Shown piece by piece: positions 13,662 through 22,104 of a stretch of 41,833 nt of DNA (position 1 is the stretch's first letter; every line of letters starts with the position of its first letter). Location of the stretch: positions 1-41,833 of the IMG/VR virus record IMGVR_UViG_3300020436_000021, one strand, 5' to 3'. Under the pieces are notes generated by a model, which saw nothing but the letters and a program-made list of their open reading frames with translations, was not told the DNA's origin and did not search any database. Position numbers and translations under genes: made by a program. The stretch comes from a virus.

Positions 13662-14318
13662 ATGAACTATTCTGAGTTATTACAGCTTATACAGGATTAC
13701 ACGGAAAATGATGAAACGTCTTTCGTGACTAATATCCCTACGTTTGTGCGACAAACAGAAGAGCTGGTGCATCGTACAGTAATGATTCCAGAGCTTCGCA
13801 AGAACGTGACAGCAAACGTGGATAATGCAAATCCTTATATGGCTAGACCCTCAGACTTCTTGGCACCGTTCTCATTCGCCGTGGTAGATAGTAGTAATAA
13901 CTACACATTTTTAATTGAAAAGGATGTAAACTTTATTAGAGAAGCATATCCAGATCAGACATCTACTGGCATACCTAAGTACTATTCTGAGTTTGATGGT
14001 GACTTTACATCAACAGGGTCTCCGGGTAATTTTATTTTAGGGCCAACGCCCAATTCTGATTATTTAGTTCAATTACACTATTACTATGATCCTCCTTCAA
14101 TCGTGACATCTAGTACGTCTTGGCTTGGAGATAACGCCGAAGAAGTATTGTTGTATGGCAGTTTGGTGAACGCATATGTTTACATGAAGGGTGAGGCTGA
14201 TGTTCTTGCCATGTACAAAGAAAGATACGATAACGCTTTACGTCGATTGCTGGTATTAGGAGAAGGTAGATTGAAGCGCGATAGCTATCGTGATGGCGAA
14301 CCAAGGTTAGATATGTAA
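13662..14318 (+). CDS. Second gp4/adaptor-like tail protein (218 aa)
   Basis: Start placed at the ATG at 13662 (MNYSELLQLIQDYTENDETS), which leaves a 4-nt gap from the preceding stop; the frame is open further upstream but that would overlap the previous gene by 62 nt. The fold pattern is that of adaptor proteins: helix at the N-terminus, FVRQTEELVHRTVMIPELRK, beta strands with DFLAPFSFAVVDSSNNYTFL, GNFILGPTPNSDYLVQLHYY, and a C-terminal helix pair ADVLAMYKERYDNALRRLLV. Very similar in plan to the adaptor at 10553. TAATG overlap with the next gene. Could be the second ring of the head-tail connector. Confidence 0.7.
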   Translation: MNYSELLQLIQDYTENDETSFVTNIPTFVRQTEELVHRTVMIPELRKNVTANVDNANPYMARPSDFLAPFSFAVVDSSNNYTFLIEKDVNFIREAYPDQTSTGIPKYYSEFDGDFTSTGSPGNFILGPTPNSDYLVQLHYYYDPPSIVTSSTSWLGDNAEEVLLYGSLVNAYVYMKGEADVLAMYKERYDNALRRLLVLGEGRLKRDSYRDGEPRLDM

Positions 14319-14614
14319 TGTTTAAGATTGATTTAAATGTACCGCGTGATGAACAAGTTGTGTTAGTTAACACGACAGAGAAACGTGGATTATCTCCAGA
14401 AGAACTTTCTGAGCAATGCGTTCAGAAAATAGTGTCGGTTTCTGATCAGGCTCCCCCTGCTATTAGAGATCAGGCTCGTGCTTTCTCTAAGCACGTTGAA
14501 ACGCTTGTTGCGTATTATATGCGACAGGCTATTCGCAGTGACCGTACAACAGTGTGTAACGCACTAATTGATGCGGGGCATCCCCAACTGGCTGAACTCA
14601 TAAGGAGACTTTAA
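14318..14614 (+). CDS. Small helical protein (98 aa)
   Basis: Starts MFKIDLNVPRDEQVVLVNTT and is otherwise helical: SPEELSEQCVQKIVSVSDQA, FSKHVETLVAYYMRQAIRSD, and ends NALIDAGHPQLAELIRRL. Overlaps the preceding stop by one base; its last codons contain the AAGGAG ribosome-binding site of the next gene. No known function recognised; a tail assembly factor is plausible from context. Confidence 0.7.
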   Translation: MFKIDLNVPRDEQVVLVNTTEKRGLSPEELSEQCVQKIVSVSDQAPPAIRDQARAFSKHVETLVAYYMRQAIRSDRTTVCNALIDAGHPQLAELIRRL

Positions 14615-14615
14615 C

Positions 14616-15053
14616 ATGGCCTTTTCAGGAAACTTTATGTGTACATCATTCAAAAAAGAATTGATGACCGCAACACATAACTTTACCAATTCAAGTGGTA
14701 ATACTTTTAAACTAGCTTTGTATACTAACAGTGCTTCTTTTAATGCGGCAACTACAGCGTATACAACTTCAAACGAAGTCAGTGCTTCTGGTTCGTATTC
14801 AGCAGGTGGTGGTGCGTTGACAAATGTTACGCCAACATCTTCTGGCACAACAGGACTTACAGACTTTGCAGATATAACATTCACGTCTGCAACGATTACT
14901 GCTCGTGGTGCTTTGATTTATAATGACTCCGCATCAGGTGATCCATCTGTAGTTGTTCTGGATTTTGGTGCAGATAAAACATCTACATCTGGTGATTTCC
15001 AAGTTGTATTCCCAACGGCTGACGCGAGTAACGCTATTATCCGTATCGCCTAA
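14616..15053 (+). CDS. Beta-rich phage structural protein (145 aa)
   Basis: Starts MAFSGNFMCTSFKKELMTAT, continues with TFKLALYTNSASFNAATTAY and ends in hydrophobic strands (VVVLDFGADKTSTSGDFQVV). The pattern SGNFxC-x-FKxEL followed by FKLALYTNSA is a recurring type among phage minor structural proteins of unknown function. Low charge and many Ser/Thr/Gly fit an exposed virion protein. Strong AAGGAG upstream. Confidence 0.7.
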   Translation: MAFSGNFMCTSFKKELMTATHNFTNSSGNTFKLALYTNSASFNAATTAYTTSNEVSASGSYSAGGGALTNVTPTSSGTTGLTDFADITFTSATITARGALIYNDSASGDPSVVVLDFGADKTSTSGDFQVVFPTADASNAIIRIA

Positions 15054-15076
15054 ACTCTTATTAGGAGTGACGGCCT

Positions 15077-16276
15077 ATGGCGGATGCCAGAGTAATATTT
15101 ACGGGTTGGGGCCGAAGTAGCTGGAATAGCGGTACTTGGAGCAATCCAGCCGTTACCCTTCCTTCGGCTGCTGGTCAGGTAGGCACTGTCACAGTTGTTG
15201 GCAATGCCCCGAATATTGCTGTCACTGGTATTGGTGCAGTTACTGGCGTTAGCAATGTTTCTGTTGAGGGAGCGGCTACTGTCCCACCGACAGGTATTGC
15301 TGCTACAGGTGGCGTTGGCGATGCAAGCATTCTTACTGGCGCAATTGTTTCGCCCACTGGTGTCGAAGGAACGGCAACCGTTGGCTCTGCTGTTGCATCT
15401 ATCCCCGGAGAAGTTTCTGTTGTTGGTTTATCTTCAACTTCCGCAGTTGGCTCTGTAACGGCTACGGGTACAGCCAGTGTTACGCCCACGGGTCTTGCCG
15501 CCACAGGTGAGGTTGGTGGACTACCGACGCAACCTGTCGGGGTTTCTGCAACTGGTGGTGTAGGTGTTGTATCTATTAACGGCACGGTTAATGCTGTGCT
15601 TACAGGTTTAGAAGGCACGAGTGCTGTAGGGTCTGTAACTGTATCTGGTGATGCTCCTAGCATCCCTGTCACGGGTATCGCTGCCACGGGTGGCGTTGGT
15701 TCTGTTACTGTCGCCGTTGGTTCTGGTGTAGGAATCAATGTTACTGGTGTTTCTAGCACATCTGCTGTTGATTCGGTTACTGCCACTGGTGGGGTGGATG
15801 TAGCTGTCACAGGACTTGCGGCAACAAGTGGATTGAATGGAGTTACTGCTACAGGACTCGCAAGTGTTCCAGTCACAGGTTTACAAGCTACAGGTATTGT
15901 AAACGGTCTACCGCAAAACGTCACTGTTTTCTTAACTGCGGCTGACGCATCTGGTTGGGGTCGAGCAACTTGGGGTGCTGGAGCTTGGAGCCAGCCCGTA
16001 GCTACTGACCTTGGCATGTCAGGTAGTGTTGGCACTGTAACAGTAGATTTATTAATTCAAGTCCCAGTTACAGGGTTAGAGGTGACAACAGGCGTTGGTT
16101 CTGTTAGTGTGTCCACAGGCACGGGAATTGATGTTCCAGTTACAGGGGTAGAAGCGACTGGATCAGTAGGGCCAAGAGGAGTAACAGTTTGGGGTAGAAT
16201 AGTTCCAAGTGAAACCGCAACATGGACAAGGATTGCACCGAGCACAACAACAGAGTATACTGAAATTAGACCTTAA
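15077..16276 (+). CDS. Repeat protein of the VTGxxATGGVGSVTV type (399 aa)
   Basis: Likely extended beta-structured fibre or surface protein. Between about residues 45 and 375 there are roughly 13 repeats of 22-30 residues built on (V/P)TG(L/I/V)xxTxxVGSVTV. Two Trp/Gly-rich sections, GWGRSSWNSGTW near residue 10 and GWGRATWGAGAW near residue 293, divide it; similar WG motifs occur in the gp10-like protein (22741-22800). The C-terminal TWTRIAPSTTTEYTEI could be a cap. Nearly no charged residues. Repeats shared with the proteins at 11236 and 24042. Probably adhesive or decoration; function not proven. Confidence 0.7.
   Translation: MADARVIFTGWGRSSWNSGTWSNPAVTLPSAAGQVGTVTVVGNAPNIAVTGIGAVTGVSNVSVEGAATVPPTGIAATGGVGDASILTGAIVSPTGVEGTATVGSAVASIPGEVSVVGLSSTSAVGSVTATGTASVTPTGLAATGEVGGLPTQPVGVSATGGVGVVSINGTVNAVLTGLEGTSAVGSVTVSGDAPSIPVTGIAATGGVGSVTVAVGSGVGINVTGVSSTSAVDSVTATGGVDVAVTGLAATSGLNGVTATGLASVPVTGLQATGIVNGLPQNVTVFLTAADASGWGRATWGAGAWSQPVATDLGMSGSVGTVTVDLLIQVPVTGLEVTTGVGSVSVSTGTGIDVPVTGVEATGSVGPRGVTVWGRIVPSETATWTRIAPSTTTEYTEIRP
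15217..16180 (+). repeat. Degenerate coding repeat array (VTGxxATGGVGSVTV)
   Basis: Roughly 13 units of 66-90 bases encoding the VTG...VGSVTV motif; base sequence is more diverged than the peptide, showing the array is old and kept under protein-level selection. Confidence 0.7.
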
Positions 16277-16292
16277 CGGAGATTAATGTTTC

Positions 16293-16976
16293 ATGGCTAG
16301 TACATACACAACAAATACAGGTATTGAGCTGATTGCTAACGGCGAACAGTCTGGCACATGGGGCGATACCACAAATACAAATTTACAAATTATTGATCGT
16401 TTAACAAATGGTGTTGGCACGATAACTCTTTCAGGAACAACGCACACTCTCACCACCACAGATGGGTCTCTTTCTGATGGTCAGTATAGAGTTCTTTTAC
16501 TGGCAGGGTCTCCTTCGGGAACAAACACTATCACGGTGACCCCAAACGATCAGACTAAACTATTCTTTGTAAAAAATGGATCAGGACAAAGTGCAATATT
16601 TTCACAAGGTTCTGGCGCAAACGTTACGATTCCTAATGGTGAAAGCGCAATTATTTATTGTGATGGCGCGGGATCAGGTGCAGCGGTAGTTAATCTATCT
16701 TCTACTTTTGATCTTACGACATTCTTGGAATCGGCAAACAATTTGTCAGATGTTGCAAATGCATCGACAGCAAGAACAAATTTAGGACTTGCGATAGGCA
16801 CAAATGTGTTAGCCTATGACGCAAACCTACAGGGATTTGTAACGGCTCTTACCCTCCCTACGTCCGATGGGACAAACGGGCAAGCGTTGGTTACAAATGG
16901 TAGTGGCACTGTAAGTTTTGGCAGTGCTGGAATTGGAACAGGTAAGGCCATCGCAATGGCTATTGTGTTTGGATAA
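16293..16976 (+). CDS. Tail fibre-like protein (227 aa)
   Basis: N-terminal TGIELIANGEQSGTWGDTTN then TNLQIIDRLTNG is a typical start of phage tail fibre proteins. The middle part is a beta domain (TNTITVTPNDQTKLFFVKNG, then SAIIYCDGAGSGAAVVNLSS), followed by the common fibre segment NLSDVANASTARTNLGLAIG and a hydrophobic C-terminal GKAIAMAIVFG. The GGAG upstream is unusually far (13 nt) from the ATG; an ATG closer to it runs into a stop after four codons. Probably a short fibre or adaptor for the receptor-binding proteins that follow. Confidence 0.7.
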   Translation: MASTYTTNTGIELIANGEQSGTWGDTTNTNLQIIDRLTNGVGTITLSGTTHTLTTTDGSLSDGQYRVLLLAGSPSGTNTITVTPNDQTKLFFVKNGSGQSAIFSQGSGANVTIPNGESAIIYCDGAGSGAAVVNLSSTFDLTTFLESANNLSDVANASTARTNLGLAIGTNVLAYDANLQGFVTALTLPTSDGTNGQALVTNGSGTVSFGSAGIGTGKAIAMAIVFG

Positions 16977-16989
16977 AGGAGGCTAACCG

Positions 16990-17367
16990 ATGGCAGCACC
17001 GAACATTGTAAACGTAAGCTCAATACTAGGAAAAACAGATCAGTATGCACTTACAACAACTAATCAAACTACGATTCTAAACAACGCAGCATCGAGTGAT
17101 AATGTTTTAAAAGTAAACATGATCCAAGTTGCAAACGTAGACGGCACAAATGCTTGTGACATTACGATAGATGTACACAGCGCAGATGATGGAGCAGGTA
17201 CAGCCTTTTCGCTAGTGTCCACTGTGTCAGTCCCTGCGGATGCAGCATTAGTTGTAATAGACAAAAACACAGCGATATATTTAGAAGAAGATATGTCAAT
17301 TACAGCAACCGCTGGAACAGCAAGCGATCTTGAAGTTATCATAAGCTACGAGCAAATTACCGACTAA
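16990..17367 (+). CDS. Small virion structural protein (125 aa)
   Basis: Starts MAAPNIVNVSSILGKTDQYA; Asn/Thr/Ala/Ser-rich with regular strands (VLKVNMIQVANVDGTNACDI, AALVVIDKNTAIYLEEDMSI and SDLEVIISYEQITD), a jelly-roll-like small protein often found beside fibre genes in marine phages. Excellent ribosome-binding site AAAGGAGG. Likely a fibre-associated or neck protein. No enzymatic features. Confidence 0.65.
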   Translation: MAAPNIVNVSSILGKTDQYALTTTNQTTILNNAASSDNVLKVNMIQVANVDGTNACDITIDVHSADDGAGTAFSLVSTVSVPADAALVVIDKNTAIYLEEDMSITATAGTASDLEVIISYEQITD

Positions 17368-17379
17368 TAGGAGTCGCAC

Positions 17380-18567
17380 ATGGCTAAAGGTAAAGGCGGC
17401 TTCATAGGCCAAGATGGGCTAAACGCACCAGACAGTCCTACGGCGGTTAGTGCTTCAGCAGGTAATGCACAAGCAACAGTAAGCTTTACAGCACCAAGCG
17501 ATGTTGGTGGATCTGCAATTACGGGCTACAGAGCGCAGTCAAATACTGGCGTGGGCGTTTCTGGATCTTCTTCTCCGATTACAGTCACTGGTTTATCTAA
17601 CGGCACAAGCTACACGTTTAACGTCTGGGCAATTAATGCGTTTGGTTACTCTGCGCCTAGTGATGCGAGTGGGAGTGTAACGCCTGTTGATCCACCTAAT
17701 CGCGGTTTGTTCGCTGGTGGTTCCACTTCTGGTGGATCAGATTATAACACGATTGATTTCATCAATATTAAGTCTGCTGGCAATGCGACTGACTTTGGTG
17801 ATCTTACACAAGCAGCAAGATGTTCGGGAATGGGATCGTCAACACGAGCCTTGTTCCCACTTTGGTATGAAACTCCTGTGGACTACGTAACAATAGCGTC
17901 TACTGGTAACGCTGCTGACTTTGGCGACAAAACGGAAAATAGTCGGCTTTTTGCAGCAGCATCAAATGAAACACGAGGTTTAATTGCAGGTGGTAATGAA
18001 AACTTTACCGATTACAGCGACAGAATTGAATACTTTACTATTGCGTCACTTGGGAATGCAACTGACTTTGGTAATTTGGATTTAGCTGGACGATATGGAC
18101 TTGCTGGATGTTCCTCAACAACACGAGCGATCTTTGGTGGTGGATATGATGGTAGCTACGAAAACCGTATAGATTATGTTACCATTTCAAGCACAGGAGA
18201 TGCCACAGATTTTGGTGATTTAAGTGTTTCAAGAACCTATTTGGCCTCGTTTTCTTCTAATACCAGAGGTTTATTTGCAGGTGGCTCATCTTCAGGAAGC
18301 ACTGATGAAAATACAATAGATTATGTGACAATATCCTCAACAGGAAATGCGACTGACTTTGGTAATTTAACGGTTGCGAGAACACGGCCAAGTGGAACGT
18401 CTAACAAGACAACAGGTGTCATTGCAGGCGGTGAAACAACTTCAGCATCAAATGTTATTGACCAAGTAACAATATCATCCACTGGTAACGCAACAGACTT
18501 TGGCGACCTAACAGTTGCTAGACGTTCGACAGGTGCAACATCTGACAGTCACGGAGGGCTTTCATAA
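17380..18567 (+). CDS. FN3 plus six-unit repeat propeller, probable receptor-binding protein A
   Basis: N-terminal fibronectin type III domain (residues about 17-107; strands QATVSFTAPSDVGGSAITGY, PITVTGLSNGTSYTFNV). Then six repeats of about 45-48 residues, each with (S/T)TRGLFAGG, (N)xIDYVTI(A/S)STGNATDFGDL and a variable loop, ending in SHGGLS. Six such blade units, with conserved strand sequence and variable loops, fit a six-bladed beta-propeller of Kelch-like design. Varied loops suit ligand binding. First of three consecutive paralogues. AGGAG ribosome-binding site. Stop overlaps next ATG (TAATG). Host recognition is inferred. Confidence 0.7.
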   Translation: MAKGKGGFIGQDGLNAPDSPTAVSASAGNAQATVSFTAPSDVGGSAITGYRAQSNTGVGVSGSSSPITVTGLSNGTSYTFNVWAINAFGYSAPSDASGSVTPVDPPNRGLFAGGSTSGGSDYNTIDFINIKSAGNATDFGDLTQAARCSGMGSSTRALFPLWYETPVDYVTIASTGNAADFGDKTENSRLFAAASNETRGLIAGGNENFTDYSDRIEYFTIASLGNATDFGNLDLAGRYGLAGCSSTTRAIFGGGYDGSYENRIDYVTISSTGDATDFGDLSVSRTYLASFSSNTRGLFAGGSSSGSTDENTIDYVTISSTGNATDFGNLTVARTRPSGTSNKTTGVIAGGETTSASNVIDQVTISSTGNATDFGDLTVARRSTGATSDSHGGLS

Positions 18568-19544
18568 TGCCAAATTATCAAGGTGTATGGTCGCTCACAA
18601 CGCAGATGCAGAATGCTAGTGCTTGGCCTAGCGCACTTCCTGCAAATATGGGTGTATTTTTTGGGGGGTATCAATCTTCTATAGTTAATACGATAGCGTA
18701 TATTGATCTTACAACGTCAGGCAACACCACTGATTTTGGTGATCTGATTACAGCAGTCAGACTTTCAAATGCTGGCTTTGGAAGTACAACAAGAGGTGGT
18801 ATTGGTGGCGGTTATACATCAGCATCTGCCAATACAAACGAGATTCAATATATAACTTTTTCAACGCTAGGTAATGCCTCAGATTTTGGAGATTTAACGG
18901 TTGCACGGTCATATATAGGCGGTACGTCTAATAACACCAGAGGCATTTTTGGGCCTGGTTGGAACGGATCAACTGATGCAAATGTCATAGATTACATTAC
19001 AATAGCTTCCACAGGTAACGCCACTGACTTTGGTGACGCGAGTGTGTCTAGATCTTACCCTAGTGCGTTAGCTTCACCTACACGAGCCGTGCTAAATGGT
19101 GGGTATAGCTTTGGAAGTACAACGTATTATGATGTAATAGAATATATTACTATTGGCTCTACAGGTAACGCCACTGACTTTGGCGATTTGGTGACACCTA
19201 TCTGGTACACTGATAGCGCAGCTTCTAGTACGAGAGGTTTAATCATGGGTGGTGATAACCACAATCAATCACCACGTTATAAGGATACTATTCAATACAT
19301 AACTATTGCTTCCACTGGAAATGCAACGGACTTTGGCGATTTGACGTCTGGAAAAGCTTTGGGGGCAGCAACATCAAGCAACACAATAGCAGTCTTTGGC
19401 GGCGGTGTTGGAACTAGTGGATATGTAAACAACATAGATCAGGTGACTATTGCTTCTACAGGAAACGCTACAGATTTTGGTGACTTATCGGCTGCACATG
19501 GGCAGTTTGCGGCATCATCTAATTGTCATGGGGGAGTTCAATAA
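18567..19544 (+). CDS. Six-unit repeat propeller B, no FN3 domain
   Basis: 325 residues. After a short N-terminal segment MPNYQGVWSLTTQMQNASAW come six repeats with the same blade signature (YITIASTGNATDFGDL), ending NCHGGVQ. Paralogue of the gene upstream but lacking the FN3 domain. Its N-terminal GVWSL-type segment is also found in the third paralogue after a different leader (NGVWSLAEAETF). Coupled to both neighbours by TAATG overlaps. Probably assembles with its paralogues. Confidence 0.7.
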   Translation: MPNYQGVWSLTTQMQNASAWPSALPANMGVFFGGYQSSIVNTIAYIDLTTSGNTTDFGDLITAVRLSNAGFGSTTRGGIGGGYTSASANTNEIQYITFSTLGNASDFGDLTVARSYIGGTSNNTRGIFGPGWNGSTDANVIDYITIASTGNATDFGDASVSRSYPSALASPTRAVLNGGYSFGSTTYYDVIEYITIGSTGNATDFGDLVTPIWYTDSAASSTRGLIMGGDNHNQSPRYKDTIQYITIASTGNATDFGDLTSGKALGAATSSNTIAVFGGGVGTSGYVNNIDQVTIASTGNATDFGDLSAAHGQFAASSNCHGGVQ

Positions 19545-20902
19545 TGACCAGTAAGCGTTATCTAGGAAACATTATAACAGATAATCCGACTGATCCGACA
19601 GCAAATTCGGGTGCTAATTACGGTGTGGCAAATGGTGTTTGGTCACTAGCGGAAGCGGAAACTTTTTCAGCAGCAGGGAAATGGCCTGTTCCTGCTTCGG
19701 CTCCTAGCGCACCAACTATAGGCACGGCAAGCGCGGGAAATGCAACGGCTACCGTACCCTTTACTGCTAATTCAAATGGTGGTTTGGACGTTACATCTTT
19801 CACGGCAACTTCAAATCCTGGCAGTATTACAGGCAGTGCAAGTTCCTCTCCTATTACAGTCACGGGACTTACTAACGGGACAGCTTACACCTTCACTGTT
19901 ACTGCCACCAATGTGGTCGGTACAAGTGCCGCTAGTTCTGCGAGTAATAGTGTTTCTCCTGTGAATCCAGATCGTGGTATATTCTGGGCGGGACAAACAC
20001 TTAGCGGCACTTACGCAACAGATGTGATGGATTACATAGACATTGCAACAACTGGTAACGCAACAGACTATGGCGATCTATCGCAAGTGCGCGGCGGCGG
20101 CGGTGCGGCATCCTCAAGTACAAGGGCTTTGTGTATGGGTGGGGGTGACATCTTTGGCGCAGCGGGCAGCACAAACTATTCAAATAGAATTGACTACGTT
20201 ACAATAGCCTCAACTGGTAACAGTCAAATTTTCGGTAGTTTAACTGTTTCTATACGCACCCAATGTGGCGGGTTAAGCAACAGCACTCGCGGATGTCAAA
20301 TGTTTGGTCAAGAGTCAACCGGAATATACAAACAAGAAATAGATTACGTCACTATCGCATCCACAGGAAATGCCTCTGATTTCGGGGATCTTGATAACGT
20401 TTATGCAGATTCAGCATCAGCGTTTGCAAGTCCAACAAGGGGAGTGATGTGCGGTGGCACGACCAGTAGCTCATTATACACGAATAAAATTCAATACATC
20501 ACGATTTCCTCTACTGGTGATGCTACTGATTTTGGAGATTTGGGCGGTAATTATTCACGAATTGGTGGCACTTCTAGCAGCACTCGTGGCTTAAGCACAA
20601 CTTGGACAGGTAACAACTCAGGATCAGGGCAGATCCAGTATGTGACAATAGCATCCACTGGCAATGCTACATCTTTCGGTGATCTAATAAACGGGGCTAC
20701 TAATAAAACTTATTTTTGTTCTGCTACGTCAAACAATACAAGAGCAGTATTTCACGAGGGTTATAACAACTCTGCTGGCAGCACCAATGTTGTATCATAT
20801 GTGACGATAGCATCCACAGGAAATGCCGCAGATTTTGGCGATTTAACGGTTGCTCGTTATATGAGCACAGCCACAAGTGGCACACACGGCGGTCTACAAT
20901 AG
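19544..20902 (+). CDS. FN3 plus six-unit repeat propeller C
   Basis: Start taken at the ATG at 19544, which has GGGGGAG (19531-19537) upstream and overlaps the previous stop by one base; an upstream ATG at 19523 would overlap the preceding gene by 22 nt. The first 45 residues contain NGVWSLAEAETF like paralogue B, then an FN3 domain (residues about 50-140; STSPITVTGLTNGTAYTFTV-type strands, here SSPITVTGLTNGTAYTFTVT), then six repeats of the propeller type, ending THGGLQ. It thus combines features of A and B. 452 residues from this start. Confidence 0.7.
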   Translation: MTSKRYLGNIITDNPTDPTANSGANYGVANGVWSLAEAETFSAAGKWPVPASAPSAPTIGTASAGNATATVPFTANSNGGLDVTSFTATSNPGSITGSASSSPITVTGLTNGTAYTFTVTATNVVGTSAASSASNSVSPVNPDRGIFWAGQTLSGTYATDVMDYIDIATTGNATDYGDLSQVRGGGGAASSSTRALCMGGGDIFGAAGSTNYSNRIDYVTIASTGNSQIFGSLTVSIRTQCGGLSNSTRGCQMFGQESTGIYKQEIDYVTIASTGNASDFGDLDNVYADSASAFASPTRGVMCGGTTSSSLYTNKIQYITISSTGDATDFGDLGGNYSRIGGTSSSTRGLSTTWTGNNSGSGQIQYVTIASTGNATSFGDLINGATNKTYFCSATSNNTRAVFHEGYNNSAGSTNVVSYVTIASTGNAADFGDLTVARYMSTATSGTHGGLQ

Positions 20903-20907
20903 GGAGA

Positions 20908-21792
20908 ATGAAATTGCCAAAAGATACAACACAAGAAATAGCCTTAACAACACCAGACATTAATATTCAGCTTCCACAAGCAAAGCCAGAATATAAGTCT
21001 ATGTTGGCGAATATTCAAGAAAAAGCACCTGCAATCGCACAGGCTTCTAGCAATTTTTATAAGTCTCATTCACAGATGATGAGTGTGACATTAGATGTAA
21101 CTGCGATCACACCTATACGTTCCGTAAAGCACAGCCTTGCTGAGATTGAAAAAACTAAACAAGCTTTGCAAGAGGGTTACTTCAAGATGAAGAAAGAAGA
21201 AGTAAAGCTTAAAAAGCTAGAGCGTAAGCTTGAGACTGAGACAGACGATCTTGAGCGTGAAATGCTTGAGGTAAAGATAAACGAAAAGCAGGCACAGGCG
21301 GCAAGTTCTCGTGGCTATGTAGAAGGTGCAGTAAGAAAGCTAAACTTCTTTACCAATCAGTATGATAACCTGATGAAGAAAATCGGCAAAGATGAACTTA
21401 CCGAAGAAGACTATGAGTTAGAGGAGATCAAATATCATATTATGACCAACATGAAACAGGCGCTAAATGCAGCTCGTGCTCGAGGCGGTCAGATTGATGA
21501 GGGTAATTTAATATATCTTTTTGATCTTGGAATAAATGCAGCACAGGCACAAGCCGAAGTATATGCGTACCTTCAATGGGAAAATGAATTGATGAAAGAA
21601 GGCAAAGCACCAGAGCATTTTCATACAGTGCAGTGGTTAGAAGCATGTGCAGAAAAGTGGGCGCATTGCCCAAGAGACTTTGCTAACAGTCGTGGTTTTG
21701 ATATACTAGATAAAACATCATTAACAAATACTCCACAGCTAGAGGATAAGAAAAATGGCACACAAAGTAGTAAAGTACAGACTAGAAAGTGA
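20908..21792 (+). CDS. Coiled-coil protein behind the propeller genes (294 aa)
   Basis: Residues about 75-145 form a long charged coiled coil (EKTKQALQEGYFKMKKEEVK then LKKLERKLETETDDLEREML). The N-terminus PKDTTQEIALTTPDINIQLP is extended, and the rest helical with EEIKYHIMTNMKQALNAARA and many aromatics. The ATG lies only 1-2 nt after GGGAG; a TTG at 20914 has better spacing and may be the true start. The C-terminal end overlaps the next gene by 38 nt. No known family recognised; tail fibre assembly chaperone or structural linker are possibilities from context. Confidence 0.7.
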   Translation: MKLPKDTTQEIALTTPDINIQLPQAKPEYKSMLANIQEKAPAIAQASSNFYKSHSQMMSVTLDVTAITPIRSVKHSLAEIEKTKQALQEGYFKMKKEEVKLKKLERKLETETDDLEREMLEVKINEKQAQAASSRGYVEGAVRKLNFFTNQYDNLMKKIGKDELTEEDYELEEIKYHIMTNMKQALNAARARGGQIDEGNLIYLFDLGINAAQAQAEVYAYLQWENELMKEGKAPEHFHTVQWLEACAEKWAHCPRDFANSRGFDILDKTSLTNTPQLEDKKNGTQSSKVQTRK

Positions 21793-22096
21793 TGGGACTA
21801 TACCAACTTGGTTGAAGTTTGGGGTGACGCAATCAACAGGCGGCATGTATGCAGTTGCGGATAGTGGCACGGCTAGTCCACAAGATTGGATTATGATTGG
21901 TATAGCAGACGATGGCGCAGACATATCTGGTGCGATAGAAGAAATTACTTCTCAATCAAATTTACAAACATACCTCACCGCACAAGCATCAGCGGGTGAT
22001 TGGAAGGATTTAGATGCAGAAGGCAACGAAGTTTCTTTTGATGCTGCTGCACATGCAAAACGTGTTTGGGATGATTTGACTGCACTTAACTCATAG
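21755..22096 (+). CDS. Small protein overlapping the coiled-coil gene (113 aa)
   Basis: Starts MAHKVVKYRLESDGTIPTWL in a different frame within the 3' end of the preceding gene (38-nt overlap); AGAGGATAAG gives a good ribosome-binding site. Mixed beta/helix with DWIMIGIADDGADISGAIEE and acidic C-terminal half containing KDLDAEGNEVSFDAAAHAKR. The size and setting resemble tail-fibre accessory proteins. Function unknown. Confidence 0.65.
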   Translation: MAHKVVKYRLESDGTIPTWLKFGVTQSTGGMYAVADSGTASPQDWIMIGIADDGADISGAIEEITSQSNLQTYLTAQASAGDWKDLDAEGNEVSFDAAAHAKRVWDDLTALNS

Positions 22097-22104
22097 GATG
22101 CACA

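Larger units (their letters stand above)
17698..20902 (+). repeat. Eighteen coding blade repeats over three genes
   Basis: Units of about 135-165 bases, six per gene, anchored on a conserved DNA core encoding STGNATDFGDL, with variable DNA between cores. Shared cores give many chances for recombination within and between the three genes. Confidence 0.8.

Noticed and set aside
15175-16035. Long open frame on the minus strand (about 286 codons) opposite the repeat protein
   Set aside because: It is the antisense shadow of the Thr/Val/Gly repeat codons; Pro/Thr/Val composition mirrors the repeats and it has no plausible start signal or neighbours.
17698-20902. Regularly spaced short repeats that could suggest a CRISPR array
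   Set aside because: Repeats lie in coding frame, are longer than CRISPR repeats, vary at third positions and encode propeller blades.
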